This document shows positions 52,288 through 63,054 of a DNA stretch of 64,000 nucleotides, in pieces (position 1 is the first letter of the stretch; each line of letters begins with the position of its first letter). The position numbers were made by a program, and so were the translations under genes. The notes under the pieces are model-generated. The model was not told the DNA's origin. It saw only the letters and a program-made list of their open reading frames with translations, and searched no databases. Source of the stretch: Chamaecyparis obtusa (Eukaryota; Streptophyta; Pinopsida; Cupressales; Cupressaceae); the NCBI GenBank assembly GCA_027943335.1, contig BSBK01006436.1, positions 124,001 to 188,000 of the forward strand, given 5' to 3'.

Positions 52288-54160
52288 ATACAATGCATTT
52301 TACGTGTTGTTTCAAAGAATAATAAAAATTATGCCCCGATATGCCCCAACAGAAATAATGTGACAACAAGGTAAATGATTCCCCCTCAAGAGATTATTTG
52401 TGGATCCATCTAGGTCAAGCATTTGGAGTCGAGCTATATGTGGTGTATCACAGCCAAAGTATCCATTGCAATGTTGCAAATTGGATATTTGTATATGCAT
52501 GTGAAGGCTCTTATCACAGACACCCAGATTTCTCTTTTAAGACTTCATGACGAGTGTTCGAAAAATAAAAAATAAAGAAAAATAATTCATGAACCATCAT
52601 GGAATCTCTAAATCACTTATGGACATCCCAGAGATGCATAAGAACATGACTTACAAAGATCAAGACATAATAAGACTAACTTGATTCAACAAGTTGCAGT
52701 TGTACTAATTATGTGTATGTGTTTTTGTAGTAGTTTGGATATTAAATTTTGGCGTATTGTTGATGCTATTTGATTTTAAGAACAAGGTACCTATCTAAGA
52801 CTACTCCGTCTGATTTCGAGTGTTCCTTCCCTTCTCTAAGACAACATGATTTTTGACAAAATGCTTTGTTGTGGGACTGATTGATAGATAAGATAATTTT
52901 GACAGTGTAGTTGAGGACTTGTTGACTAGTTTTGACTATTTTGACTTGGTTTTGTTGAAGCTCATATGTGTTTTATGTCATCATTCAATGCCTATTTTTG
53001 AAATGCCAAAGAATTAGTTATGTACAAAGGATATTTACTGTAGGATTTTTTCTATTTGTTTTTCAATTTGTTTGGTTGTCTTTGACAATTTTTTGAATCT
53101 TTTGCAAATTTTTCTATCCATCATAGGATTCATATGTTTGGATTTGAGGTATGTGTGACCTATCATAGAAAGTGAAGGCTCTTATCATAGAGACCCTAAA
53201 AATGGTCACCTTTAGATGAATGTTTTATATTTTTTAATTTTTTTTATTGTTTTGAAGGTTTTGCTATGTTTTTGGAGTTTTACACGATGATTTTGAATCA
53301 TTGCATGAGGTGAAAGGCATATGTCAGGATTTATTCTCAAACATGATTGTATTCATTGCCCCAGTATCTAGCAAGTTATGGAACATTATGAATGCATGAA
53401 TGAGTTGATGGGATGGCAATGGATAGGTGAAGGATTGGTGAATTAGAGTTGATTTGGTTGCAAGTACTATCTCACAATGGAATAACATGTTTACCCAAGC
53501 TAAGGGACCAAATATGTGGCTATGTAGGAAATGACATGATGCATTGAATGACATGGGATCTACAAGGAATGGACATGTCAAGAGACTTCTAAAAATATGT
53601 TCTTCATTTTTTTATGTCCTTAATTTTGATCAATACCAAGGAAGGGATTTGGGATGGGCAATATGAAACATGAGAATGGATGATAAAAGTAAGGGATGGA
53701 TAAGACAAAGAATTATTGTAGGGTATGGATGAAGTAAAGTGGATGTATGAAGCCTTGTCAAGATCAAAGATGGAAAAAAAAGGGATATGGATGGATGTAA
53801 GACTACAAAGGATGTCATAGGTAGGATTGCATGAATGAAACTTGCCCCCAAGTGTAGAGGGTAATGGATTACATATGACACATGTTTTCCAAGTTTTCAT
53901 CATGGTACTTTCCTAAGGTGCCATAAGAAGTGGTTTTCACCATAGGACAAATTATTTCTCTTGATATTTTTTGTTTTGTGTCACACAAGGTGCCCATTTA
54001 CCAGGTTTTCACCAAGGTAACCATTTTCCTGCTTTTTTTAACATTTTTGGAAGACAATGGACGTAGGAAATGACATGAAGGAAGGAATCAAGCATCTTGT
54101 TCTTTGGGTAATATTCTTGAAGGACGTGTTATAATGGACCATGGCTATTTGAAACTATAC
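52288..54160 (-). other. 3' non-coding region of minus-strand Tat-like element
   Basis: No supported coding frame. A direct repeat GTGAAGGCTCTTATCA occurs at 52501 and 53172. The part 53600-54160 aligns with 20414-20711 plus 21196-21300 and lacks the solo LTR, and so shows the empty site. Confidence 0.6.
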
Positions 54161-55140
54161 TCAAAGATGTTGATAAGGTGATGGAAAAAGGGGATGAAAT
54201 GGATGATAAAATAGACTTGGGTAAGAGTTTATGTATAGGATTGGATAAGTGGGATGGAAGGATGGAAAATAGGTGTTGGATAATGAATGGGGTATTGAAA
54301 TACTTGTGTATGGGTGGATGGAAATGTTGGAAAGATTAATGTTGGCACACACCTTGAGGGGTGGTGGAGTGATGGAAAGAAAATTGATTTTGGATTTTGG
54401 GATTTAGATGGAGGAGTGAACGTGGATTTTGGGACAGAGGAACCAAAATGGATGGAGTGGGTGATGGAGCATATAAGGTAGTGGATTTTGGTACATAGGG
54501 ACCCAAAATATATTTGGAAGATGGAAGACATTTATGTGGGAGATTAATGGGAGCCTTTTCAATAGAAGGATTGGATGCCAATTTTGATTTTTCTTTGGGA
54601 TATTGTGCTTCGAGGAGCTTCTTGGGAATCCACATGGTTTTTAATTTTTCATTGTTTTGTGGGTCCTTGGAATGCATTGCTTGCATAAGGGATTTAGAAA
54701 CCCATATAAATTTTTACTTTTCTTTTTACTTTATTAACATTTATGGCCTTTTGGATATTTCATTTTTGTTTTGGGTCATATTTTGCTTTATTTTTACATG
54801 TCGATTAGATAGGACATGTTGATCCTTGATTGCATGTGGATTTCTTGACATATGGATTTTATGCTTGGCATCCAAATTTCTTGGAAGGGAAGTGGTATTA
54901 ATGGGTGGATAGGAATTGTATGGAGGCTTTTTGGATGGGTAGATGGTTCTCAAATATGTGCACCTTTGTTGACTTTCATGTGTGAAAGGGTAAGGGGATT
55001 GTGAATTAGTGGATGGAGGAATATATGATCCCAAGATAGATGGAAGGAATGAGGGGGAAGACATATGCTTGGGTTTATATGGGGGAATGTTGGATGTAGA
55101 GGAGATATCGACATCTTGATGGTGAGCTATGTAGTCAAGG
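54161..55140 (-). pseudogene. Pro-rich ORF, second copy (C-terminal half), decayed
   Basis: Homologous to the C-terminal half of 18194-20413. Shared in order: the DVDISST/DVDIPPT stretch, LPSILGSYIPPST (there LPSILGPYIPPST), KTMWIPKKLLE (there KKMWIPKSLIKE), SSKYILGPYVPKST, HHPSRCV and the terminal PSPYQHL before the stop at 54161. Open blocks 54741-55064, 54336-54686 and 54161-54352 lie in different frames. The C-terminus lacks the hydrophobic stretch seen in the first copy. The N-terminal half with the CHHC motif is not present between 55140 and 55393, where the element is interrupted. Confidence 0.7.
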
Positions 55141-55393
55141 CTCTGATAATATGGATTTTATTTGATATCAAGGGGTTTTAATATGCCTTGTTCATTGAGG
55201 CATAACCCCTTTCCTTGATAATGCATTTTCTAAAAAATATTCTTAGCAATTAGATACTAATATTTTTAAAACAAGATGCGAGTCCATTTTGAGGTGGAGG
55301 AGGTACATATGGAATAGTAGGACTCTGAAGTAGACCAAACTAAATGAACGTGGATGAACCAAGTTGATATTTAATAGGCTCATTATTAATGTG

Positions 55394-56247
55394 TGTAATC
55401 ACCTAAAAATGGACAAAGATCAAATCAAAGAAAATCAAAAAAAATCAAGGACATAATTGAATTAATTGAATCACAATGCACATTTAGCCAATCAAAATGA
55501 AAATCAAGTCTTAATTCGAGATCAATCAAAATTGAGAGCATTTTAATCAAATGCAATCAAATAAAAATACAATCAATTCAAATAATTGTATAGTCTTAGA
55601 TTAAATTAATTTCAACCCATTCAAGGGGTACATGGCTAAAATAAATCAATTAAATCAATTAATAAATCTCAATTACTCTCAACAACCACAAAGAGAGGAA
55701 ATTCAATCAACCAATGAGATTTAAGGAAAGGCATTCACATGGATCAAGCCAAATTCAATCTCAATCGCTCAAAGTGAAAGAGAATCTTGTCTACTTGTCC
55801 CAAGCTTTGAGGACACAAACTTTGCATTGTCTTCAAAGGGTGGAACCAAGGACTCAACCAAGGTTTAATCATGATCAAATACAACTACACCCCCTACCAT
55901 TGGAAAATCTATAAAAGGAAGACCAAATTCCTTCATAATTATCAACCACACATCTGAGAATTGCATTGACCTCTTGCAATTTGAGCTTAGAAAGGCATTT
56001 GAGAGCATAATTAGCATCTACTTTGATAATTGTTAGAAATAGCTTGTTTATCTTTATCATTCTCATTTTAGGACTGTCATTAATGGGAGCTTGCTAAGAG
56101 CTATTCATTAACAATCTTAGTTAGAGAGCCATAGGATGCTCAATTGATCATTATTTGCTAAATAGTTTCTCTATAGTGGTTGTATTTAGTTACTATTTCA
56201 TTTATTGTTCAATCTTAATTCTATGAAGATACTTTTACTAGTATACA
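55394..56247 (+). repeat. 5' LTR of gag-protease Tat-like element (854 bp)
   Basis: TGTAATCACC to TAGTATACA. A TATA box CTATAAAAGG is at about 55909-55918. It differs from the 15246 LTR mainly by short deletions. Confidence 0.92.
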
Positions 56248-56250
56248 AAA

Positions 56251-56268
56251 TGGCACCCACCGTGGGGC
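56251..56268 (+). promoter_or_regulatory. Primer binding site
   Basis: TGGCACCCACCGTGGGGC, same position and type as at 16135. Confidence 0.78.
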
Positions 56269-56349
56269 AGAATGCTCTACTTTACTAACTATATGGAAAT
56301 TTATCATTATTTTCAAATTTGCATGTGATTAACTCTCAGATTATTTAGG

Positions 56350-56735
56350 AAGTGGCACTTTTGATAGGTTAAACAACACTTTTTCCCAATGAAACAATGC
56401 TTTTGATCACTGTTCAAGTGCTTTTGCGGCAAATTTGTGCACCTTTGCACCAATCTGCAGTTCTTTTGCAACTTCTATTTTTGGTCATCCTTTCTTTCAA
56501 CGCTTCCGCAAGGTTAAAAGAGTGCTTTTCTCCTGACTACTAGGTGCTTTCATCAATTTCTTGAGCGCTTTTACAAAAAAATTAGCACCTTTGCCCAATT
56601 AGTAGCACTTTTGAAAGTTATTTGTGCACTTTTGCATTTTACTGACAGATTAAAGTAGCACTTTAAATCAGATTAGCTGCACTTTTAAGCAATAAAATAG
56701 CGCTTTTAACTAGTTTAGTTGTGCTTTTGCATAAA
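56350..56735 (+). repeat. Leader array of degenerate GCACTTTTGC motifs
   Basis: About 17 copies of a word close to G(C/T)(A/G)C(T/C)TTTGC, for example at 56352, 56396, 56417, 56437, 56457, 56501, 56521, 56543, 56563, 56583, 56602, 56623, 56656, 56677, 56698 and 56720, spaced 15-40 bp and all in the same orientation. Confidence 0.7.
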
Positions 56736-56788
56736 TTCATAATTTGATTAATCTGACTGTGGCAAAATGACTTTTGGTATTCTACAGG

Positions 56789-56989
56789 ATGATAGGGCAT
56801 AAAAAGGTGAGAAAACCAGAGAGAAAATTTAATCAAGAGGTAAAAGCGTTGGCTAAAAAGATAAAGAAGGAGAACTTTGAGCATATTAAAGTGGTTCTTG
56901 AGGAATCACAAGAGGAAGAAAACCAGGTATATCATAATTATCTTAAGCTTGTAGATGCTTACAAGACAAAATTTGTATCTCTCAATTAG
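56789..56989 (+). CDS. Small basic leader ORF, 66 residues, unknown
   Basis: ATG at 56789 follows a TTCTACAG|G sequence that looks like a splice acceptor. The product starts MIGHKKVRKPERKFNQEVK, is basic in the first 30 residues and acidic in the middle (LEESQEEENQ), and ends KTKFVSLN. A decayed copy with the same ends is at 16820-17021. Some Tat-lineage elements (Ogre) carry an additional ORF before gag; a relation is possible but I cannot show it. The start could also be ATG 56774, five codons upstream. Alternatively it is an upstream ORF controlling gag translation. Confidence 0.45.
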   Translation: MIGHKKVRKPERKFNQEVKALAKKIKKENFEHIKVVLEESQEEENQVYHNYLKLVDAYKTKFVSLN

Positions 56990-58150
56990 ATTTTTACTCC
57001 TTAGTTCAAGTTTTTCCTTAAAAATTTGCAAATAAGGTGCTTAAGGTTCAATACATAAGTCTTTGCTTCTTTTATTTTGATTTGGTTTCCCTCATTTTGA
57101 TTGGTTGTGTTGACTAACTTGTTGGTGGAAAAACACACTGGGAAGGAGCTATTGCCAAGGTAAGGTAAAAATAATGGAATCAATCAAAAATGCCCCTAAC
57201 TTTGGTTAGCCACAAAGAATAAGGTAAGCCTCAACTAGTCAATATTTTCCCTTAGCTTGTGGCATTGGTGCATTTCATAATCTAGTAATTTGAATAGCTA
57301 AAAGGATAAATCAAACACTAAATCAAAGTCCCTTGTTTGTGGAAGAGAGTATAAATACTTGAATCCCTATAGTTAGTGGGTGAAATCAATTAGACATTAT
57401 TAATTGTGTTTGGGAACCAAAGGAAAAGTTAGGGATATGCAGCTCTTCACCTTTTGGTGAACCAAATTCTCAAAAGCTTGACCTTAATTCCATTTTCCCT
57501 GCTTTGAATGAACATGCTAGAGAATTAGTGGGCTCACCTCCCGAGTTGTGCCTTGACGAGGCTGGTGAGAGGGATAGCCCAAAGTGGGATACACTCACTT
57601 TTGTCACGGGAATCCAACCCACTCTAAAATGAAATGCATGCATCCTTAATGGGGTGTGTGACAAAAGGATTTTAATTTTTCAAACTTCCTCTAGTAATCC
57701 TCACGGATTGCACAAAATCACACCTCGGTGCATGTGGGAAGCACCTTAACATACTTGGGGGATGAGAGATTAAAGTCTATTTGAAAGGAATCAATACTAA
57801 ATCCTTGATAAAATAGCAAGACCACCTTCTAGAGCCATGTTTACAAACCAAATCTTGTGCTAGGTAGGTGCTTGAAGTGTCTTTTTGTGCAAAACCCATG
57901 ACAACGTTCTTCAAATCAAACATTTTTTGTTAAGATGGTAAAAAGAGACAAGTGAATGCATGATTGTTGTGTTTGAAATACATAAACAAGTGAGAGATAT
58001 CCATTGAAAACTCATCTTACATTTCTAATTCTCTTCAACATAAAATCAACAATTCTCAAATCAAGGATCATTCCCAATCAAACCCTTGTTGGATGCTAGT
58101 TTCCATGCAGTCCCACACATATAGGGCAGAATTACCAGGAGATAGCACTC
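56990..58150 (+). other. Leader between small ORF and gag
   Basis: 56990-57850 is near-identical to 17022-17890 and includes the two donor-like AAG|GTAAG sites (GT at 57160 and 57224). Candidate acceptors (CAG|) lie near 58115-58130. No supported coding frame; short ORFs on either strand at 57470-57690 are conserved only because the DNA is. Confidence 0.55.
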
Positions 58151-58153
58151 TTT

Positions 58154-59915
58154 TTGCAAACCAAGGGCAAGAAGTTGAGTACCAAAGTGTTTTCAAGGAC
58201 CCTAATCAAGAGGTTTCCAAATCTATTTGAACCAAGACTTGAAAAGATGGCGGATAGAAATTCAACATATCATAATCACAATATCAACAATGCCAATTAT
58301 AATCCTAAAGAAACACTTGAAGAAAGGGTTGAGAAAGCTTCCCAAGACCTAGATTCCTAGAGGTTATGGAGAAATTAATAGACAAAGATACGGAGAAATT
58401 CTTAAACTTAGCCCAAAAGGGAGTAAAGCTACCCTATGATTTTGATATTGATCAACTCAAGAAAGACCAACACCAAGATGATCCCATGAATGTTATGAGT
58501 AGGAAGATAAAGGCCTTCCATGAGCAAATTGATACCATGAAGAAAGCAGTCGAACCTAAGGCCTTTTCCATTGAAGCTTTGTGTTCGTTCCCTTTTGACA
58601 AAAGCTTAGCTATGGTATCTTTTCCTTTTAATACCATCTTTCCTAAATATGATAAGTACATGGGTAAAACAAACCCACATGATCATCTAAGGGAGTTTTG
58701 TGCCCTAAGTATAGAGTTCATGCACAATGAGACTCTTTCCTAGAAGCTTAGGAGGTCCCACAATGGACCGGTTTTCAAAACTAACCCCCGAAATAAAGTC
58801 CTTTGAGAAGTTAGCCTCCAAGTTCATAACCCATTACTCTTATAACATTGAGCACGAAATCACAATGCTCAAGTTATGTGATACCAAATAGAAAGATGGG
58901 GAGTCCTTCTTAGGATTCCTACTACAGGTGGAGGATCATTTTTGCAAGGTATCCATGAAGTATCCCAGAGAAAGAGAAGATGGAAATCTTCACCAAAAAT
59001 TTGACCTTGGAAATGAATTATAGGTTACAACTTCAATGTCCCCCAACATTTGAGAAACTCATCAAAAATGGGATCAATATTGAAGATGTTTTCATCAAAA
59101 GAGGTGAAGTCAAATTATTTAAAGATAACAAATCCAACAACAACAACAACAGTAATAACAACAGTAACAACAATAATTATGTGCCTAAGTATTTCAATAA
59201 TCAAGGGTCCAACAATAATAATGATAAATCCAAATCATGAACGAACAATAACAACAAAAACCTTGTGAACGATGGAGTTGTGGAGGTCCACACTGTGAAG
59301 TCAACCCCTTTTATCCTACCATATGGAGAAAATTCTTCAAATAATTTTAATCAAACAAACAAAGCTCCATATAATTCCAACACTTCCAACAATAATGCTA
59401 GTGGGGACAAATCAAAATCATCCTACTCCAATTATAATAAAAAGAAATTCACCTACTTAGGTGAACCTTTGGAGAATGTATTAAAGACCTTGGTTGCCAA
59501 TAATTTCATCACATTACCCGATATGAAAGATTATGAACCTAAAGTTAAACCTTATTGGTGGAATGCGTCCCATCATTTTGAATCTCATCGAAATAGAAGT
59601 CACCCAAAAAATGAATGCATGAGGTCAAAACACTTGGTGCAAGATTTAATTGACAAGGGAACCATTCAAATTGAAGGACCACAAAATAATCGAGATCATA
59701 CGGCCTTTAAGAACCCCTTTTTGAATCATAAAAAGGGGGAGTCATCAAATACGAATCAAAATCAAAAAAAGGGCAATGAGAAAGTGAACTTTTCTTACAC
59801 ATATGATAACACGATAAATACTCTAAGAGAAGAGGATCAAACCATAAATGTTATCATAGTGAAAGATAAGTCAAGGGAAGTATCATCAAATGTTGTCACT
59901 AGGGGGAAAGCATAA
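58154..59915 (+). pseudogene. Tat-like gag, decayed
   Basis: Probable start MADRNSTYHNH at about 58247. The Retrotrans_gag core is readable from 58366: FPKYDKYMGKTNPHDHLREF, then in another frame SFEKLASKFITHY and GESFLGFLLQVEDHF, then EKMEIFTKNLTLEMNY (58976-59026). An Asn-rich linker (59135-59230) follows, then a basic tail. At 59460-59690 is FTYLGEPLENVLKTLVANNF, FESHRNRSHPKNEC and HLVQDLIDKGTIQIEGP, the C-x2-H-x4-H-x4-C unit with the first Cys changed to Phe. The same unit is kept in the 739-residue ORF at 18194. Stops at 59238 (TGA) and 59913 (TAA) are single-base changes from CGA and CAA. Confidence 0.85.
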
Positions 59916-60648
59916 AAAATTATCCTACCTACCAATGCTCCAAAAGTGGTGATATCAAACAAAGCTTCAACATCATCATCAAAACAATACAAATCTGTTG
60001 ATCAATTACAAAGAACTCCCGCTCAAATCTCTATTCTTGAGTTGCTCAAATTATCACCAATTCATAAGGATGTCTTGGAAAAATCCTTGTTGGAAACAAA
60101 TGTGCCTCTAAATTTGGAGGTAGAAATATGGTAGGGCACCTAATCGCACCTCATTGCCTATCATTTTCTGAACAAAATGACATATCCCTTAATCATCCCC
60201 AAAATCTACCCTTACATATAGAAGTGTTGATCCATAAGCATAGGGTGAAAAGAGTCCTTATAGATGGAGGAGCTGGCCTAAACATTTGTACCCTTAGCTT
60301 GGTGAAATCCCTAGGATTTTCTGAGGAGGCTATTGACCCTAAGAAGAAAATAACTATAAAAGCCTACGATCACGAAGAAAGAGCCTCAAAAGGAGTCATA
60401 GTATTACCCATAAGAGTCGGTCCCATGCAAAAGGAGACCATATGCCAAGTATTGGACCTAAAGTTGAATTATAATATCTTGTTAGGAAGGCCATGGATCC
60501 ACGAAATGCAAGTTATTGCTTCAACTTATCACCAATGCCTAAAATTCCCATATCTAGGGCAAGAGATAATGATAAGTGGGGATCTAAACCCATTCCAATA
60601 TTGTAATAATGTTAAACCTATCAGTAACTCCTTAGTCCCACATAATAC
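59916..60648 (+). pseudogene. Tat-like aspartic protease region
   Basis: LQRTPAQISILELLKLSPIH (about 60009-60068) is the conserved segment between gag and protease in plant Gypsy elements. After a frameshift near 60130 comes the protease: RVKRVLIDGGAGLNICTLSL (active site D-G-G), TIKAYDHEERASKGVI and YNILLGRPWIHEMQVIAST, ending FPYLGQEIMISGD. It stops at the insertion at 60649; the ORF's last residues after HNT belong to the inserted LTR. Confidence 0.88.
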
Positions 60649-61449
60649 TGATGCAGGAGCATCCTGGGTGTAAGAGCAATCTTGCATCACCCAAAAATAT
60701 TTTTGTTTGCTTTTCAATAAGGGTTATCTTGTGTAGAGATGCTATTTATGGAAACTTACTATTTTTAGTAAGTTGGTCATATGATCTCAGAATGTTTTGA
60801 TTTCACAATTGGAGGTTCATCTTAGTCATTTCAGCCTGCCAGTTGAGTTTCATTGCCACATCATCAGTATTGGTGAAGTTATTGAGGTGTTTGGGTACAA
60901 AATATTTTAGGTCAATTTTGAAGGCCTTAGAAGCTCCAAATCGTGATTGACCCCTAGTTGACTCGTGCTAGTGCATGTCAAGTGTTGTAGATCTCATCAT
61001 GGCATTTCTGAAAAGTGGTTACAATAGAAAAATGGAGCTACGGTTAGAAATTTATAGCCTCCGGAAGTTGGGTTACCTAAAATCATATTTTGTATTTCTT
61101 TTGAGCCGACCCTATTGTAACAATTGTGAAAATAAATTAATTCTATGTATAGTCGGCCTTAAGGGCTAAATTTCTGGAACCTTCTCGGGCGGTGGAAATT
61201 GCCTATATAAAGAAGGCTCGTAGTGTTGTCTAGGCAGTTCGGGGTGGTAGATCTGGGTAATAATTTGAGGATTTGTCCTACAGAATATTGTAAGGGAATG
61301 CCCATGTGGCTTTGCATATTGTAATTTTGAAAATTTGTAATTCCACACTTGTGGAGATAATAAGAAGCCAATTTTCTATTCTTGCATACTGTTGTTGTTT
61401 CTCTTTTTTTGTTATGTGTTTGTGGTATTAAGGGGAGCACCCTTCATCA
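60649..61449 (+). repeat. 5' LTR of chromovirus-like element (801 bp)
   Basis: TGATGCAGGAGCATCC to CCTTCATCA. A TATA box CTATATAAAG is at 61203-61212. The possible left TSD AATAC (60644-60648) cannot be checked. Confidence 0.88.
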
Positions 61450-61451
61450 AG

Positions 61452-61463
61452 TGGTATTAGAGA
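61452..61463 (+). promoter_or_regulatory. Primer binding site (tRNA-iMet type)
   Basis: TGGTATTAGAGAC two bases after the LTR, with two mismatches to TGGTATCAGAGCC. Confidence 0.8.
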
Positions 61464-61469
61464 CAGGTT

Positions 61470-61580
61470 CCTGAGTGTGTAAACAAATCACCGATTGTGA
61501 GGTAGTTTGCACTAGGACCATGGGTTAGGGTTTCTATGTAAATAGATCACCGATTGTGAGGTAGTTTGCACCAGGACCAT
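61470..61580 (+). repeat. Leader tandem duplication
   Basis: The segment from AATCACCGATTGTGAGGTAG to ACCATGG...TTAGGGTTT at about 61487-61532 is repeated at 61546-61592 with one or two changes, so the second copy includes the likely gag start codon. Confidence 0.7.
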
Positions 61581-62652
61581 GGTTAGGGTTTCAGCGAGAA
61601 GCATGAAAATGCCTCCACGAAGGGAACATGGTGAAAGAGTTGGTGTTGTAACACCTAAGGTTAGAGCACTCCAGAGACAAGTGCGAGCATTGCAAGAAGA
61701 GATTCACAAAGCAATGAATCTTAATGTCAGAGATGAAAGTGAGGATGAAGCTAAAGAAAGAAATGATGATCAAGAAGAAGAAGCTAAAGTTTTGAATCAA
61801 GAGGAAGAAAGGCTTTTCCGGGCCATTTCCAAGATCAGGAAAAGACCTAAGATTGAGGTTCCTACATTTTTAGAGAATCTTAACCCAGAAGAATTGATCG
61901 ACTGGATCAATGAATGTGAAGAATATTTTGAGTATGAAGATATTGAGGATCCTAATTGGGTAAAGTTTGCGAAGGCCAGACTGAAAGGTCATGCAAAGAT
62001 CTAGTGGCAAGAGATTCAATTAGAGTGAAATAGAAGAGGGAAAGATAAAATCACAAGATGGCATTGGATGGTGGATAAATTGAAGCAATAGTTCATTCAT
62101 GTTGATTATGAGCTTGACCTTCTGAAGAAGATGCAAAGTTTGAAGCAAGCAGGAAGATCTGTTCAGGAGTATACAGAGGAGTTCTATCTAATCCTCATCA
62201 GATTAGGCCATGCAGAAGTTAATAAGGAGAAAGTTTCTCGTTACCTTAATGGGTTGAGGTTGGGAATTCAAGAGGAGTTGAATTTGGTTTGAATGAACAG
62301 TATTGAAGAGGCATACCAGTTTTCCCTAAAAGTAGAGGAAAAGCTGAACAAGAAGTTTGAGAGGAGACAAAACGGAAGAGGTCGTGGTGGACGATCTGGT
62401 GGACTATCATATGGAGGCCGAAATGAAGATTTGAAAAAGAAGGATGAGGCTAGTAGTAGTCAAAATCAAAGAGGAAAAAATTTCAATCATTTCCAAGATC
62501 AGAATAATAGAGATCAGAGAGGAAGAGGAAGAGGACAAGGTTCAGGAAGAGGAGGCTTCCGTGGAACATGTTTTCACTATGGAGAAGAAGGTCATAGGGC
62601 ATTTGAATGTCCTCAATGCCAAGGAAGGATAGATAAGAGGAATGAAGGCTAG
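61579..62652 (+). pseudogene. Chromovirus-like gag
   Basis: Probable start ATG 61579 (MVRVSARSMKMPPRRE); the ATG at 61609 is an alternative. Residues 20-60 are a coiled coil (VRALQRQVRALQEEIHK), 60-90 acidic, then the gag core: KIEVPTFLENLNPEELIDWI, WVKFAKARLKGHAKI, a stop, YTEEFYLILIRLGH and VSRYLNGLRLGIQEEL. A Gly/Arg/Gln-rich RNA-binding tail (62365-62560) precedes the knuckle CFHYGEEGHRAFEC, in which the second Cys is Tyr. Stops at 62002, 62025, 62089 and 62290. Confidence 0.88.
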
Positions 62653-63054
62653 GCCAGAGTGGCACATGTAGATGAAGATGTTAGATCCTCAAATTTTGAA
62701 GATGCTGAAAGAGAAGAAACGTTGATTAACAAAAGAGTCCTGCTGAGTGGTGAGAATGAACTTGAACAAAGGAGGAGCCTGTTTCGCACTAGATGCAAGT
62801 GTGAGGGTAAATGTTGTGATGTGATTATCGATAGTGGAGGCACTAACAATTTGGTGTCAGAAGAGATGGTGAAAAATTTGAAGCTCAAGAGATAGAAACA
62901 CCCACATCCATATTGGATTGCCTGGGTGCAGGATGACCACAAGGTCATGGTCAGTGAATAGTGCCTAGTAAAGTTCAAGATCAGTGGGTACCAAAATGAG
63001 GTACTATGTGATATCATATCTATGGATGCATGTCATATGTTGTTGGGTAGACCA
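62653..63054 (+). pseudogene. Chromovirus-like protease
   Basis: CCDVIIDSGGTNNLVSEEMV is the active-site region (D-S-G), followed after a TAG by HPHPYWIAWVQDDHKVMVSE, a second TAG where the sister copy at 1287-1628 has Gln (VSEQCL), and SMDACHMLLGRPWQFD. Both stops are consistent with a single C-to-T change. Confidence 0.88.

Larger units (their letters stand above)
51155..55393 (-). mobile_element. Tat-like element with Pro-rich ORF, 3' part, minus strand
   Basis: The 3' LTR (51155-52272), PPT, 3' non-coding region and a decayed Pro-rich ORF (54161-55140) form the same series as in 15246-24724, read on the other strand. Downstream blocks also match: CTACACTTGGGGGCAAGTTTC and TTGATCTTGACAAGG occur in both at equivalent places. 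The LTR differs in most of its length, though its start (TGTAAACACTTAAAAATTG) resembles TGTAATCACCTAAAAATGG, so it is a related but distinct family. The 5' end is cut at 55393 by the plus-strand element. Confidence 0.75.
55394..60648 (+). mobile_element. Tat-like Ty3/Gypsy element with gag and protease, 5' part
   Basis: 5' LTR, PBS, leader, small ORF, gag and protease in order; then a chromovirus-like element is inserted at 60649 just after the protease. LTR and leader closely match those of 15246-24724, which lacks gag core and pol. The missing reverse transcriptase and integrase would lie beyond the window end. It is decayed by stops and frame changes. Confidence 0.9.
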
